64,000 nt of DNA from Legionella quinlivanii (GCF_003265995.1 NZ_MVJN01000003.1:248001-312000); one strand, 5' to 3'. Counted from the stretch's first letter, positions 1-10,246 are shown. The notes: generated by a model not told the origin, from the sequence alone. A program made the numbers and translations.

Positions 1-26
1 AAAAAATGAAATAGTATATACCTCTC

Positions 27-111
27 GTCTTTGCGAAACGAAGTGAAGCAATCCAGATCGAGCCTTGAACAAAGTTAGGAGGTGGATTGCTTCGCTGAAG
101 CTAGCAAAGAC
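27..111. repeat. Imperfect palindromic repeat (REP/MITE-like)
   Basis: Two arms of about 29 bases (27-55 and 83-111) are imperfect inverted repeats. One reads GTCTTTGCGAAACGAAGTG and the other ends GAAGCTAGCAAAGAC. The element lies beyond the end of the export operon and could fold into a long hairpin that stops transcription. The rest of 1-196 shows no gene. Confidence 0.6.
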
Positions 112-196
112 AATTATTTGCACCTGCCATTTATGTAATAAGTCCGATCAGGTTGTGGCACATAAGTTCAATGGATAGCCGATGAAACAATTAATC

Positions 197-2338
197 CTAG
201 AGCTGATGTTTTGCCATCTGATAAAAGAAGCCTTGCTGACGCATGAGCTCCTCATAATTTCCTGATTCAATGCAGCGGCCATTTCGGATGACGTGAATGA
301 TATCGGCATTGACGATGGTGCTGAAACGGTGCGCAATGACGATGCGGGTCAGATTCATTGCTTCCAGGGTTTCATTGATTTGCTTCTGGACCTTATTATC
401 CAGGGCGCTGGTTGCCTCATCGAGAAGCAGGATTTTAGGATTGGCACTAATAGCGCGAGCCAGGTTAATACGCTGCACTTCGCCGCCGGAAAAGGTTTGG
501 ATGCCATCATTGATTAAGGTATCCATGCCCATTGGCAAATCCTGAATCAGTTCTTCTAGCCCTGTTGCCCGAGCAATATCCCAGGCTTCACGACGAGTCA
601 GCGAATCGTTATTACCGGCAAAGTTTTCAAAAATAGTACCCGGAATAAGACGGGTAACCTGCATGACCACACCCATCTGTGAACGTAAGTTTCGCAGATG
701 TATATTTTTCAGATCGATTCCGCTGAATTTGATCTCACCGGATTCAATTTTTTCCAGGCCAAGCAACAAGCGAAACAGAGTCGATTTTCCTGAGCCGGAA
801 GGGCCGACAATCGCTGTAAAAGAGCCTGGCTGTACTTCCAGATTAAAATCGACAAATATTGGCTCCTCATGGTCGGGATAACGGAACACAACATCTTTCA
901 AAACAATGTGCCCGTCCAAATCAACTGGCGATTTGTTTTCCTCCTTTTCAGTTTCAGTCGTAAAAATAGGTTTGGCCATCTTGAACAAAGGGATAATTTC
1001 AAGACTTTCACTGACTACATTGCTTAAAGAAACAAAGGCTGAGAAAAATTGTACGAATGCGGCGTTAAATACAATAAACTGCCCGAAACTGATGCCGGCA
1101 TTTTGCCATATGACCAGACTATAGATGGTAAATGTACTCATTCCGGTGAGAAAAATATTAAAAACATCAAGCCGGTTCTGGTATATATGGGTTTTATTTT
1201 CCTCTCGCATTTTATCGCTGTAACACTTGTTCCAGCTGGCAAAAGCCGCATCCTCCTTGTGCGCAATGCGAAGCTTGATAATCGCATTGATAATACTAAG
1301 CAAAATACCGCTCAGAGTGGATTCCGCTTCAATCACTTTTCGTTCCTGGCGCAGAATAATCCGGTTAAAGATTAAGCTGCTGATTGTTATAACCAGCACA
1401 ATCGAAACTGCCGCCAGCGACAGCATGGAGTTGATATAAAACATTAAAAAGAAATTAACCAGGGACATCAGACCATCCAGCATGCTGCGCAAAATGTTTG
1501 CGCTTAAAATTTCCTGGACTTCATTAATAATTCCCGACCTAAAGCTTAACTCTCCCGCTGTGTATTGGTTAAAGAAAGAAAGCGGCAAACGTAAAAGGCG
1601 GTCCATAATGGCGACTTGCAACCGGTGTTTGGATTTAATCTGCAGGCGAATAATCGATTCAACCTGTAAGAGATACAATAATTGAGTGATGACATTGGTC
1701 AGAAGCAGCAAAACAAGTGCTTGCCCTAAAAGCGAAAGATTGGCGAAAGGAATAATGTCATCGAAAATAACCCCCGTCATTACGGGAACGACCAGAAGCG
1801 ATAAGCTGATTAAAATCTGATAAATAATGACCTTGGCCTGATCTTTCTTTAACACCTTGAAGGTGAACTTCAGAATATCTTTGAGCGGTACGCTTTCCTG
1901 GGGCAGTGTTGGATAAAATATATAGGCGTCGGCCTTAACGTCCTGCTGATTAGACGGAGTTATCCTGAATTGTTTTCCTGTCTGGCAATCGATCAGCTGA
2001 TACCCGGTTCCCTGCGGGATTAATGCGCAGAGTTTCTTTTTGTAAAACACGGCCATTGGCCCAAGATCATTGTGCCACCAGTTCCGCTTTAGGCGGATTT
2101 TTCTTATGCGCAGACTATTGGCTGTTGCCACTGAGTTCAGATAATCCACCGGATCGGGATGTTCAATCGACTGGAGAACCGGCTTGTGGATTTCCATGCC
2201 CAAATGTCTGGTAATCATGGAGCAAACCCCGAAATAGCTTTCCAATGTATTATCACTATGGAACGGAGTTTCTTTTTCGTTATAAATATCTTCCAGTAAA
2301 TGCAAACTGGAAAGAGGCAGATCCTCGTCCTGATTCAT
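197..2338 (-). CDS. NHLM-type bacteriocin-system ABC transporter, second (non-peptidase) subunit
   Basis: Half-size ABC exporter of 713 residues. The N-terminal ~150 residues are not a C39 peptidase. They carry the WWHNDLGPMA segment (near residues 87-96) typical of the NHLM_micro_ABC2 family. A transmembrane domain (about 160-450) follows. The nucleotide-binding domain has Walker A GPSGSGKST (about 510), signature SGGEVQR (about 615), Walker B ILLLDEATSALD (about 633) and the H-loop AHRFS (about 662), so ATP hydrolysis should be intact. Its ATG overlaps the stop of the upstream peptidase-transporter by one base (TAATG), which implies translational coupling and probably a heterodimeric exporter. 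The family assignment is from recognised motifs; the exported substrate is inferred. Confidence 0.9.
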   Translation of the reverse strand: MNQDEDLPLSSLHLLEDIYNEKETPFHSDNTLESYFGVCSMITRHLGMEIHKPVLQSIEHPDPVDYLNSVATANSLRIRKIRLKRNWWHNDLGPMAVFYKKKLCALIPQGTGYQLIDCQTGKQFRITPSNQQDVKADAYIFYPTLPQESVPLKDILKFTFKVLKKDQAKVIIYQILISLSLLVVPVMTGVIFDDIIPFANLSLLGQALVLLLLTNVITQLLYLLQVESIIRLQIKSKHRLQVAIMDRLLRLPLSFFNQYTAGELSFRSGIINEVQEILSANILRSMLDGLMSLVNFFLMFYINSMLSLAAVSIVLVITISSLIFNRIILRQERKVIEAESTLSGILLSIINAIIKLRIAHKEDAAFASWNKCYSDKMREENKTHIYQNRLDVFNIFLTGMSTFTIYSLVIWQNAGISFGQFIVFNAAFVQFFSAFVSLSNVVSESLEIIPLFKMAKPIFTTETEKEENKSPVDLDGHIVLKDVVFRYPDHEEPIFVDFNLEVQPGSFTAIVGPSGSGKSTLFRLLLGLEKIESGEIKFSGIDLKNIHLRNLRSQMGVVMQVTRLIPGTIFENFAGNNDSLTRREAWDIARATGLEELIQDLPMGMDTLINDGIQTFSGGEVQRINLARAISANPKILLLDEATSALDNKVQKQINETLEAMNLTRIVIAHRFSTIVNADIIHVIRNGRCIESGNYEELMRQQGFFYQMAKHQL

Positions 2339-4509
2339 TACATCTCCTGGTTGATTAGTTCCTGATACAAGCCAGCCTGGCCGATTAACTCCTCATGGGT
2401 TCCGGTTTGAGTCAATTGTCCCTGGTCCAGCACATAAATTCGATCGCAATCGCGAATGGCACTCAGACGGTGAGCAATAATGAGTAAACTGGTATTCATT
2501 GCCCACAAATTGTCATAAATCTGTCGTTCAAGAACAGTATCCATCGCCGAAGTGGCTTCATCAAGAATCAACAAGGGAGCCTGTCTGAGAATGGCCCTTG
2601 CAATTTCCAGACGCTGGCGCTGGCCGCCGCTAAAGTTATTTCCCGACTCATTGATAAGAATGTCCAGCCCGCCTCGCGCTCGGATAATTTCATCCATTTC
2701 AACCGCTTTCAATGCTTCATATAGTTGTTCATCTTTAAGCGACTTATCCCAGAAACTTAAATTGTCACGCAAAGTGCCGGGGAGGAATAATATGTTCTGA
2801 TCAACCTGGGCCAGCAGTTTGCTGATTGACAATCGGCTTAATTCAGCAATAGGGCAGCCGTTTAGGTGGATGCTGCCTTCAGTAGGCTGGTACACTCCTG
2901 TAATCAATTTAGCCAGCGTCGATTTACCACTCCCGCTTTGACCGACCACCGCAACGCGCTCTCCTTGCCTAAGCTCCAGAGACACGTCGTATAGAACAGG
3001 GGGATCAAGCGGAGAAAAACTGAAGCCCAGATTTGTAACCTGCAGAATTCGTTTGTCCTCGGGAATGGGAGGGGCTACCTGACGAGTTTGTCCGCTGTCA
3101 AAATGCGCGTCAGAGCGGGTATTCACGACATCATCCAGTCTGACAATGTCTCCTTTAATCTGGTTGAGCTGATGGTAAAAGCCTATCAAACTATTCAGCG
3201 GTTGCAGAAAACTGCTGAGCAGCGCCTGAATCGCTACTACCGAGCCAATGGTTATAACACCTGACATCACCAGATAAGCGCCATAGCAAATAATCACCAT
3301 ATTCGCCCAGAAACCAAGCAGGCTGGGAATAAGGCCAAGCAATGCGCCTATCCAGTGCAGACGCTGCTCGGTGGTCAGGTATTCGGTATAGTGCGCAAGC
3401 CAGCGGTTAAAAAAATGGGATTCCAGCGCCGCGACTTTCAGGGTTTCGATAATTTGAAAGCCATTCGCCTCTATACCATCCAGTTTTCCTTTATTTTGCG
3501 CATAACGTCGGCCATAATCGAGTAAAAAACGTCTGCCCAACAACATTGAAAACAGGTTTAAAGAAGTCAGAAGAAATAGTGCGATACCGATTTGCCAGCT
3601 TAATAAGAATATAACCAGACCAAAGGCTAACATCTCAAAAATCCCTACCACCTGTGCCGGCAAATTTTTTGACAGCAATAAGGCCAGCTCCTCATTAAGA
3701 GAGTTCCGGTTTGCGATATCACCCGATGCCCGCTGCTGAAAATAACGAATGGGTAAATGCAGAAGATGCCAAAGAAATTGGATGGAATTGACAATATTGA
3801 GTTTGAATTGCAAGCGTCTTAATGCTTTGAACTGCAGTATGCTAAACAGAACTTCAGCAATTGTGGTAAAAGCCAGCCCCAGTAGAACGACAGGAATTAA
3901 CGAGCGTTGATTATCGATAAGCAGATGGTCAATAAAGGCTTTTGTAAAAATTGGGGTGGCAATCTGGGGAATTATTAAGGCCACAGTGGTTAATATGATA
4001 AACAGCATAGGCCAGTAATTATTGCCGATTCTGTCAAACAATAAAGACAGGGTCGAGCGTTCTGGAGTGCCTCCCTTTTCAAATCCCTCTCCCGGAGTAA
4101 TTTCCAGCACTACACCCGTATAACTTTTACCAAACTCCTCCCAGCTTATTTTGCGTGGACCTGTTGCCGGATCGTTTAGAAAAACTGTTTTTGCATTAAA
4201 GCCTTCTACTACCAGAAAGTGATTGAATTCCCAATAGGCAATAAAGGGGACTTTAACATTTTCAAACTCATCGATGTCGACATTGGCGCCAAAAGCATCC
4301 ATCCCATAATGTCTGGCTGCTTTCACAATATTGATTGCCTTGGTACCATCACGGGAAATATTACAGGCTACCCTTGCCTCTTCTGCAGAAATATATTTCC
4401 CGTAGTAAGCCAGGATAATAGACAAGGAGGTGGCTCCACATTCAGTGGATTCCATTTGCAGAATGGTTGGCGTATTGACGCGCTCTTGTTGTAATTTTTC
4501 TTTTGCCAT
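2338..4509 (-). CDS. NHLM-type bacteriocin ABC transporter with C39 leader peptidase
   Basis: Peptidase-containing ABC transporter of 723 residues that would cleave a double-glycine leader at the cytoplasmic face and export the core peptide. Residues 10-140 form a C39 peptidase with Gln18, Cys24 (in ECGATS), His97 (in NHFLVVEG) and Asp113 (in NDPATG), so the catalytic set is complete. A multi-pass membrane domain (about 165-455) and an ATPase domain follow, with GQSGSGKST (about 522), SGGQRQRLEIARA (about 626) and LLILDEATSAMD. It is the third gene of the operon, 12 bases after the adaptor gene. No precursor or modification enzyme is adjacent. The only GG-leader peptides seen in the window are at 49.3-49.8 kb and are plausible clients. 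Confidence 0.93.
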   Translation of the reverse strand: MAKEKLQQERVNTPTILQMESTECGATSLSIILAYYGKYISAEEARVACNISRDGTKAINIVKAARHYGMDAFGANVDIDEFENVKVPFIAYWEFNHFLVVEGFNAKTVFLNDPATGPRKISWEEFGKSYTGVVLEITPGEGFEKGGTPERSTLSLLFDRIGNNYWPMLFIILTTVALIIPQIATPIFTKAFIDHLLIDNQRSLIPVVLLGLAFTTIAEVLFSILQFKALRRLQFKLNIVNSIQFLWHLLHLPIRYFQQRASGDIANRNSLNEELALLLSKNLPAQVVGIFEMLAFGLVIFLLSWQIGIALFLLTSLNLFSMLLGRRFLLDYGRRYAQNKGKLDGIEANGFQIIETLKVAALESHFFNRWLAHYTEYLTTEQRLHWIGALLGLIPSLLGFWANMVIICYGAYLVMSGVITIGSVVAIQALLSSFLQPLNSLIGFYHQLNQIKGDIVRLDDVVNTRSDAHFDSGQTRQVAPPIPEDKRILQVTNLGFSFSPLDPPVLYDVSLELRQGERVAVVGQSGSGKSTLAKLITGVYQPTEGSIHLNGCPIAELSRLSISKLLAQVDQNILFLPGTLRDNLSFWDKSLKDEQLYEALKAVEMDEIIRARGGLDILINESGNNFSGGQRQRLEIARAILRQAPLLILDEATSAMDTVLERQIYDNLWAMNTSLLIIAHRLSAIRDCDRIYVLDQGQLTQTGTHEELIGQAGLYQELINQEM

Positions 4510-4521
4510 AGGGTATGCTTT

Positions 4522-5766
4522 TTAGTCCACAAAATGCACAAATAATTCAATTGGTTTCTTCGCTTCGACGTTAATCATCCCTTCAACCACTGTTCCCTGG
4601 GTCAGATTAATGTCAGGGCCTTTCGAGCTGGTCCATTGGTAACCGCTATGAGTAGCACTATTTTTATCGAGTAAAATTTTTACAGCAATCAGCGGAGTGG
4701 AGTTATTAAAGAAGCGAACCAGATCCTGGCTTCTCAGAATTGTCATCATATTTTCAGCAGTTACCGGCAGCAGTGAAATGGTTTCGACCCGTCCCTGGAT
4801 GGTTCCATATTCCAGTTTATTCACCGTGCTTGGAGCAATTTGTGCCGTCATGCCAATTTTAAGAAGCTTGCCTTTGGTAGCTGGTATGAAGATCAAGGCG
4901 TATAAATTGCTTTCAGCTGGCGCAATAGTCAGCAAGGGTTCGCCGGGCTTGGTCAGATCGCCTTCCTTCACCTTGATTTCAGCAACCACACCATCGGTGG
5001 GGCTAATAATATTCTGCGTGAGCTCCCAGCGTTTCTCTGCCAGATTATAATCATACTCAGCTTTCTGAACGGTCATGTCCATTTCGAGTTGTCGTTCTCT
5101 CCACTTGTCCTTGAGATCAATCAGGTTAGCTTTCATGGAAATCAAATCCGCCTCGTGAGAACGCACTTCCTGTAGCAGACGATAATACTCAATACGGGTT
5201 TCGGTGACATTGGGTAAATCAAGAATCCCTTTCTTATAGGCCGTTTCTTTCAGGCCCATCATGGTTTCCAGCTGCTTGATTTTCTGCTGCGCTGCAGCCA
5301 GACTGGAGTTTATTTTTTCAATTTGCTGTTTTTGACTGGTTTCGAGATTAACCAGAATGGTCTTGGCGCGCTCGGTCAGATCAGCTTGCTGCTTCTTAAG
5401 CTGGATTAAATAGTTTTTCTGCAATTGCAGTTGCATGCCTAGCTCGCTATCCATTCTTACCAGCAGCATATTTTTATGTACGTGCTGACCGGGCTGTACA
5501 TAGATTTGCTGAACAACACCCCCTTGTTCTGAGGATTGTACCGATACAATTGGATTGTTAAGGCTCAGAAGCATTCCATTGCCTTGCACGCGCAGATAAA
5601 TATTTCCATAAAATAACCAGTAGATGAAACCCAGCAATAACAAGGTCAGAATTAACAGGATGAGCCAATTGCGTGTAGAGACCACCTGCAGCGCGTCATC
5701 AAGCAGCACTGGCCGGTTGACATGCTCCAAGGCACTTTGTCGGAAAACAATAGGCTTTTTTTCCAT
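4522..5766 (-). CDS. NHLM-type HlyD/membrane-fusion adaptor
   Basis: Periplasmic adaptor of 414 residues linking the inner-membrane ABC exporter to an outer-membrane channel. One transmembrane helix is at about residues 33-54 (LILLILTLLLLGFIYWLF). A lipoyl-like half motif follows at about 75-110, then a long coiled-coil hairpin rich in Gln, Lys and Glu (about 110-240), the second lipoyl half (SPTDGVVAEIKVKEGDLT) and a C-terminal beta-barrel domain. It starts one base after the cNMP-binding gene stops. No TolC-type outer-membrane gene is in the operon, so a general TolC encoded elsewhere would be needed. The length and order match NHLM secretion proteins. Confidence 0.9.
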   Translation of the reverse strand: MEKKPIVFRQSALEHVNRPVLLDDALQVVSTRNWLILLILTLLLLGFIYWLFYGNIYLRVQGNGMLLSLNNPIVSVQSSEQGGVVQQIYVQPGQHVHKNMLLVRMDSELGMQLQLQKNYLIQLKKQQADLTERAKTILVNLETSQKQQIEKINSSLAAAQQKIKQLETMMGLKETAYKKGILDLPNVTETRIEYYRLLQEVRSHEADLISMKANLIDLKDKWRERQLEMDMTVQKAEYDYNLAEKRWELTQNIISPTDGVVAEIKVKEGDLTKPGEPLLTIAPAESNLYALIFIPATKGKLLKIGMTAQIAPSTVNKLEYGTIQGRVETISLLPVTAENMMTILRSQDLVRFFNNSTPLIAVKILLDKNSATHSGYQWTSSKGPDINLTQGTVVEGMINVEAKKPIELFVHFVD

Positions 5767-5767
5767 A

Positions 5768-6205
5768 TTAAGTATTCATAGTGGTTAATTGATTTTGGAC
5801 ATCCCGCAAGCGCCTGGCAATAACAGGTAATAACTGCAAGGCAATTTCAGGATAAGCCTGAATCTGGGCTTTAAAATCCCAGGCAGAGATTGCTAAAGTT
5901 TTAGTAAGTTCCAGAGCAATGGCGCTGGCGGAGCGAGGCAAGCCATCAATTATTGCCAGTTCACCGAGGATTTCTCCTGCGCCCAGTTTGGCAATAAACA
6001 GTTTATCGGGCAGATTCATTTCCCGAAACACCTCTACCTGACCGGATACAATGATGAAGCAATATTGGGCTGTTTCCCCTTCGCGAACCAGATAGTCCCC
6101 TTTGATATAGGTTTTCTCCTGGGCCAAGTCAGCAATTCGCCATAAAATGCGCTTGTTCAGGGCTGAAAACAGCGATGAGGACTCTAATAGTTTCACTAAA
6201 TCCAT
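5768..6205 (-). CDS. Cyclic-nucleotide-binding (CRP-like) domain protein, no DNA-binding domain
   Basis: A protein of 145 residues that is essentially one cNMP-binding beta-roll. It has FIIVSGQVEVFRE and the phosphate-binding-cassette-like GEILGELAIIDGLPRSASAIA. There is no helix-turn-helix, so it is not a transcription factor. It is the first gene of the export operon, and cNMP-domain proteins are recurrent partners of NHLM cassettes. A regulatory or sensing role in export is inferred. Whether it binds cAMP or cGMP cannot be told by eye. Confidence 0.85.
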   Translation of the reverse strand: MDLVKLLESSSLFSALNKRILWRIADLAQEKTYIKGDYLVREGETAQYCFIIVSGQVEVFREMNLPDKLFIAKLGAGEILGELAIIDGLPRSASAIALELTKTLAISAWDFKAQIQAYPEIALQLLPVIARRLRDVQNQLTTMNT

Positions 6206-6547
6206 CGTCTTATCCTGTAAGATAACTTATTGATGTCATTAATTTTAGTTTAGGCCACTAGTGACAGAAAATACTAGTCTGTTTGAAAAAAACAACTCGC
6301 CAATTTGCTTAGCTCATTAAATATCTTTCTGTGGGGGTATAGGCATAAAAATTGCTTGAATGAGTAAAAAAAATTGTAACGCCTCAGCTACGTCACCCTG
6401 AGCGTAGCGAAGGATCTCAAACTGCTTAGAACTGGGCCAGATACAGGAGATCCTTCACTTCGTTCAGGATGATGTTGAGACGATTTGATTGAATTAAAAT
6501 CAAACCAATCCACAGCTTAGGGAGTTACAAAAACAGGAATTAAACTA
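6206..6547. repeat. Intergenic region with palindromic repeat at 6393-6472
   Basis: This 342-base gap separates the divergent export operon and the M14 peptidase gene. It holds an inverted repeat with 26-base arms (6393-6418 and 6447-6472) built on CCCTGAGCGTAGCGAAGGAT and its partner. A half copy of the same family is at 59733-59760. An ACTAGT motif occurs twice at about 6257-6276. I see no small ORF with a double-glycine motif here. Promoters for both flanking genes must lie in this gap but none is clear enough to mark. Confidence 0.6.
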
Positions 6548-8113
6548 ATGAAAAAATGGATGGTGATTTCTGTGCTATGGCTAGTCTGCCATCCGCTGAT
6601 GGCGAAAACCAGCCCAGTGCCCCTTGCGACCCCTCTGGAAGCCACCCAGTTTCAATCATTACCTGATAGCCGGCAGATTGAGGCATTTCTTCAGCAGTTA
6701 AGTGAGCATTCTCCTCACATGAAGCTGCTTCATCTTGGGCTTTCAGCAGGAGGGCGGCCCATTTCTGCCTTGCTGGTTTCCAATTCAAAAGCCTTTTTAA
6801 AAAACGGGCAGCATGAGGCTAATAAGCTGACTGTGTTACTACTGGGATCGCAGCATGGAACCGAGCCCTCAGGCTGCGAAGCCCTGCAGAAGCTGGCTCT
6901 GGAGTTAGCCGTCAATAAGCAGCAGCAAAGTATGCTGGACGATATTAATTTTATGATTATTGTCAACGCGAATCCGGATGGTCGTGATACTAACTCCCGT
7001 TTTAATGCCATAAACGGCAACCTGAATGTCGACTTTACCCGACTGGCCTATACTGAAACTCAAATTTTTATCAATGTTCTTAAAGATTATCAGATTGACG
7101 CTTTACTTGATTTGCATGAATCGTCCACCAAAAAGAAAATCCTTACTCTGAAAGAAGGTTATTATGTCAATGCAGAAGCACAATACGAAATAGGAAATAA
7201 TCCCAATATTAACGAGAAGTTACGACAGTTCAGCCATGAAGTACTATTGCCGCAATTACTGAAAACCAGTGAAGAATACGGTTTGCGTAGTGAACATTAT
7301 CGCGGCGAAATTTTGCAGCTTAACCAGCCGGTTAGCCATGGTGGGCTGAGGGTGAGTAACATGCGAAATTACAGCGCACTGCAGGGGGTTTTTTCGGTGC
7401 TGGTTGAAAACCGTCTGGACTCCAAGGATGGGCATTATGCAACCCCAGGCAATATTGAGGTCAGGCGAAACAAACAGTACATCAGTGTGCTGAGCTTCTT
7501 AAACGTAATTAAAAAAAATAAACAGGCTTTGCAGCCGATTATTCAGCAAGCGCGCAATGAGTGGAAACAATATCCCCTGCACTATAAAAGTTATCTGGCT
7601 TACCACTATAATCTGAACATGCAGCAGCCCAGAACAGCCGTTTCCTTACGCCGCGCCGATAATCTCCAGACTGTTGACCGTGAATTTGCCAATTTTGATT
7701 ATATAGAAATTGATGAAACCATTTTAATGCCTGACGCTTATTTAATAAAAGGCAGCGAAACTCGCGTACTGGATTTATTGAATAAACACCATATTCAGGT
7801 GGAAAAAATTGATGCCGCTCAAGAGGTGATTGCGATTAATCCGGCAGTGCATTCTGTTTCAATCCACTATTCACCCATCCAGGATTTTTTTACAACAGTT
7901 AAAATTGACGTCGATTACGACCCACAGCCGCTAAGCCTTACTCCGGGTGATTATCTGGTGAATGTTCGCCAGCCTAAAGGAAAGCTTATCCCTCTATTAC
8001 TTGATCTGCGTTCGATAGACAGTGTGTATCAAAATCTTAAATTCAATCCCGACCTTGCCCGTATAAAAAAAGGGGGGATTATTCCGGTAAAATTAAAGCA
8101 ATCCAGCCCCTGA
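6548..8113 (+). CDS. Secreted M14-family zinc carboxypeptidase-like protein
   Basis: 521 residues with a signal peptide (1-19, ending PLMA). The M14 zinc ligands are visible as His103 and Glu106 ([10 protein letters not shown]) and His190 (DLHES). [10 protein letters not shown] and NVDFTR are typical substrate-binding segments, and Glu287 in SVLVENR sits where the catalytic glutamate is expected. The C-terminal ~190 residues form an additional domain I do not recognise. A Shine-Dalgarno AGGA precedes the ATG. The gene converges on apaH, and the 3' ends overlap by 21 bases. It probably acts in the periplasm or outside the cell on peptides or murein fragments; the specificity is unknown. Confidence 0.8.
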   Translation: MKKWMVISVLWLVCHPLMAKTSPVPLATPLEATQFQSLPDSRQIEAFLQQLSEHSPHMKLLHLGLSAGGRPISALLVSNSKAFLKNGQHEANKLTVLLLGSQHGTEPSGCEALQKLALELAVNKQQQSMLDDINFMIIVNANPDGRDTNSRFNAINGNLNVDFTRLAYTETQIFINVLKDYQIDALLDLHESSTKKKILTLKEGYYVNAEAQYEIGNNPNINEKLRQFSHEVLLPQLLKTSEEYGLRSEHYRGEILQLNQPVSHGGLRVSNMRNYSALQGVFSVLVENRLDSKDGHYATPGNIEVRRNKQYISVLSFLNVIKKNKQALQPIIQQARNEWKQYPLHYKSYLAYHYNLNMQQPRTAVSLRRADNLQTVDREFANFDYIEIDETILMPDAYLIKGSETRVLDLLNKHHIQVEKIDAAQEVIAINPAVHSVSIHYSPIQDFFTTVKIDVDYDPQPLSLTPGDYLVNVRQPKGKLIPLLLDLRSIDSVYQNLKFNPDLARIKKGGIIPVKLKQSSP

Positions 8114-8923
8114 TTGTCCGGAAACTGCAAAGCGCTTTTTATCCTGCAGGCGCAATGCGGTTAATTGACCGCCCCATAGACAGCCTGTGTCAATGGCATG
8201 CAAACGCGGTACCGGGCAATAGCCTCCGAGGGCCGCCCAATGGCCAAAGACCAGATCAGCATCAATTGAAATACGACTGGGAACGGCGAACCAGGGCAAT
8301 AGATTGGCCGGTGCCTCGGCAATCGTTCCCTTATAATTTAATATCAGACGCCCATCCTTATCACAGAAGCGCATTCGCGTAAAATAATTGGTAATCGCAC
8401 GCAACCTCTCCACGCCATTCAAATCATCGCGCCATAAACTGGGTTCATTGCCATACATGGCCGCAAAATAATGCGCATAGTCAGCTGAATGAAGGACCCG
8501 CTCCAGCTCTGATGCAAGCTGAATAGCGGTTTCAAGATCCCACATTGGGGCTATACCTGCGTGGCATATGACCACATCTAAATCCGGATCATGAGCGAGA
8601 ATTGATTGATTGCGCAGCCAATGCCCTAAATCTTCACAATCAGGGGCCTCGAGGATTTCATAAAGAGTATCATCGGCATTTACTTTTGCATTCTGGCCAA
8701 ATATTTTAACAAGAAGATGAAGATCATGATTACCCAGGGTAATAACCGGCTTCAAAGGAAGCTGTCTGATAAATCGAAGCACCTTAAGTGATTCCGGTCC
8801 ACGATTGACTAAATCGCCGACAAACCATAGCCGGTCACTGCGATCATTAAAATCAAGGCTGTCCAGCAATCTCATTAATGGCTCATAGCAGCCTTGAATA
8901 TCCCCAATCGCATAATCGGGCAT
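8093..8923 (-). CDS. apaH: Symmetrical bis(5'-nucleosyl)-tetraphosphatase ApaH
   Basis: Hydrolyses Ap4A to two ADP in the cytosol. The 276 residues match the family length of about 280. The metallophosphatase motifs [10 protein letters not shown] (7-16), GDLVNRGP and GNHDLHLL are all present. The gene lies downstream of rsmA on the same strand, as in many gammaproteobacteria, with a TraI_2-like gene in between. Confidence 0.96.
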   Translation of the reverse strand: MPDYAIGDIQGCYEPLMRLLDSLDFNDRSDRLWFVGDLVNRGPESLKVLRFIRQLPLKPVITLGNHDLHLLVKIFGQNAKVNADDTLYEILEAPDCEDLGHWLRNQSILAHDPDLDVVICHAGIAPMWDLETAIQLASELERVLHSADYAHYFAAMYGNEPSLWRDDLNGVERLRAITNYFTRMRFCDKDGRLILNYKGTIAEAPANLLPWFAVPSRISIDADLVFGHWAALGGYCPVPRLHAIDTGCLWGGQLTALRLQDKKRFAVSGQSGAGLL

Positions 8924-8944
8924 GTGAAGAGTCCTTACAATAAT

Positions 8945-10246
8945 TTATCCAGGCAGTAAGCTGTGCTGATTTCCTATGGATGGCAGCCGCGGATTCTTCC
9001 ACTCTCCAGCCGCATCAACATGCGCTAGCGGAGGTGGAGAGGCCTGCTGCGTTTGTTGGGTGAAGATATTGTTATAAGGAGCGTTATGAATCAACTCAAG
9101 CGAGCTGACTCTGCTTTCTTTTCCGGTGGTGAGATGGCTCACAGTGGCTTCAGCAGGCATGCAGACTGAGCCGTAATCCTCAGCGACCACGCCGCTATAC
9201 ATTTGCTGAGTTTTGCTATGTTCAAACCGAAACGTAGAGCCGTCAGGCCCATTTCGGTGCAGTCCCAATGAAAGAAAGGCATTTTGAATCGCTTGCCAGT
9301 TTTTATACTCAGGATGTTCGCGAACAAACCATTTGAAAATATCCGGACACATAAGCAGGCCGCCGGGTACCATTAACAGCGGCGGCTTATTAATCATAAT
9401 CAGGCCGCTATCCAGACTTTTCTGTAACCATTGTAAAAACTCAATGCCGATTTGCTGCTCGATATCACTGACCGAGTCAGGAGCTCCGCCGCCGAAAGTG
9501 CTCACCCGGCCATAGCGGCCCCTGTTGCCATAATGACGCGCTGCCTGCTGATTAAAATAACGTTGTAAGGCAATAGCATTGGCGCGGATTAATATCGCGC
9601 CGAGCGTACCAGCAGAATAAGCGTCTTCATTCAGCAAGGCCAGCCAAACCTCAAGTACTTCCTGTTTTGAGGCAATCCAGGCAAACCCGCTGGCCGGCAT
9701 CAATAGACGCGCCATCAGCAGATTAAGACGTTTGCGAAACTCGATATTGCTTTCTTTCTGGAAAGTATAGGAATAATGGCTGCCGACTAAAATCAGGTTT
9801 TCCAGCAAGGGATTCCATTGTTTAAGGTATTGTCCGCTATTGTCAAAGAGCTCTACGGTCAAATCAATTTGTAATTTGCCAATCCCTTGCAATAAAGCCG
9901 CAGAAAGCAGAGCGTATTGCCATAGTTTCTGCTCCTCTGAATAACTGCTATTTTCTTCAAGGATCATGTATTGCTTGAACAAATTCAGTGCGGCTTCAGT
10001 ACGGTTCAAGGCATGATCGATTAAGCCGCCCGGTTGGGAATAATAACTATTGGAGGTTTCAGGCAAAAGCTGTGTGTGATTTACCAGATTATGGATGATA
10101 GTCAGGCCGATACTATCGAAGCGCGCCGGTTCCAGACCACAGTTTTCGCTAATGTGCTGCACTAACTGATTACGTTTATCTTCGGCAAGGATTTGTTCAA
10201 CTGTTACTATTTTAGTTAAATCCTTTAAAGGCCGGGCTTGGGACAT
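8945..10246 (-). CDS. TraI_2/MobH-like domain protein of unknown role
   Basis: About 433 residues from the chosen ATG, which is preceded by GAGGA; an upstream ATG at 10285 would add 13 residues but has no ribosome site. The N-terminal part has the HD-like pattern of the TraI_2 domain of MobH-type relaxases (NLVNHTQLLPET and GGLIDHALNRTEAAL), and the middle resembles the same family. No relaxase partner, coupling protein or integrase is nearby. The gene sits between two housekeeping genes, rsmA and apaH, which suggests a domesticated chromosomal protein rather than part of a mobile element. The family call is by pattern only. Confidence 0.6.
   Translation of the reverse strand: MSQARPLKDLTKIVTVEQILAEDKRNQLVQHISENCGLEPARFDSIGLTIIHNLVNHTQLLPETSNSYYSQPGGLIDHALNRTEAALNLFKQYMILEENSSYSEEQKLWQYALLSAALLQGIGKLQIDLTVELFDNSGQYLKQWNPLLENLILVGSHYSYTFQKESNIEFRKRLNLLMARLLMPASGFAWIASKQEVLEVWLALLNEDAYSAGTLGAILIRANAIALQRYFNQQAARHYGNRGRYGRVSTFGGGAPDSVSDIEQQIGIEFLQWLQKSLDSGLIMINKPPLLMVPGGLLMCPDIFKWFVREHPEYKNWQAIQNAFLSLGLHRNGPDGSTFRFEHSKTQQMYSGVVAEDYGSVCMPAEATVSHLTTGKESRVSSLELIHNAPYNNIFTQQTQQASPPPLAHVDAAGEWKNPRLPSIGNQHSLLPG

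Noticed and set aside
6206-6547. Search for a bacteriocin precursor next to the export operon
   Set aside because: No small frame with a GG or GA cleavage motif and ribosome site was found on either strand.
6548-8113. M14 peptidase as maturation enzyme of the NHLM system
   Set aside because: It is divergently transcribed beyond a repeat, and it faces the apaH group; the link is only proximity.
8945-10246. Relaxase domain as sign of an integrative conjugative element
   Set aside because: No integrase, coupling protein, type IV genes or attachment repeats are present, and both neighbours are housekeeping genes.
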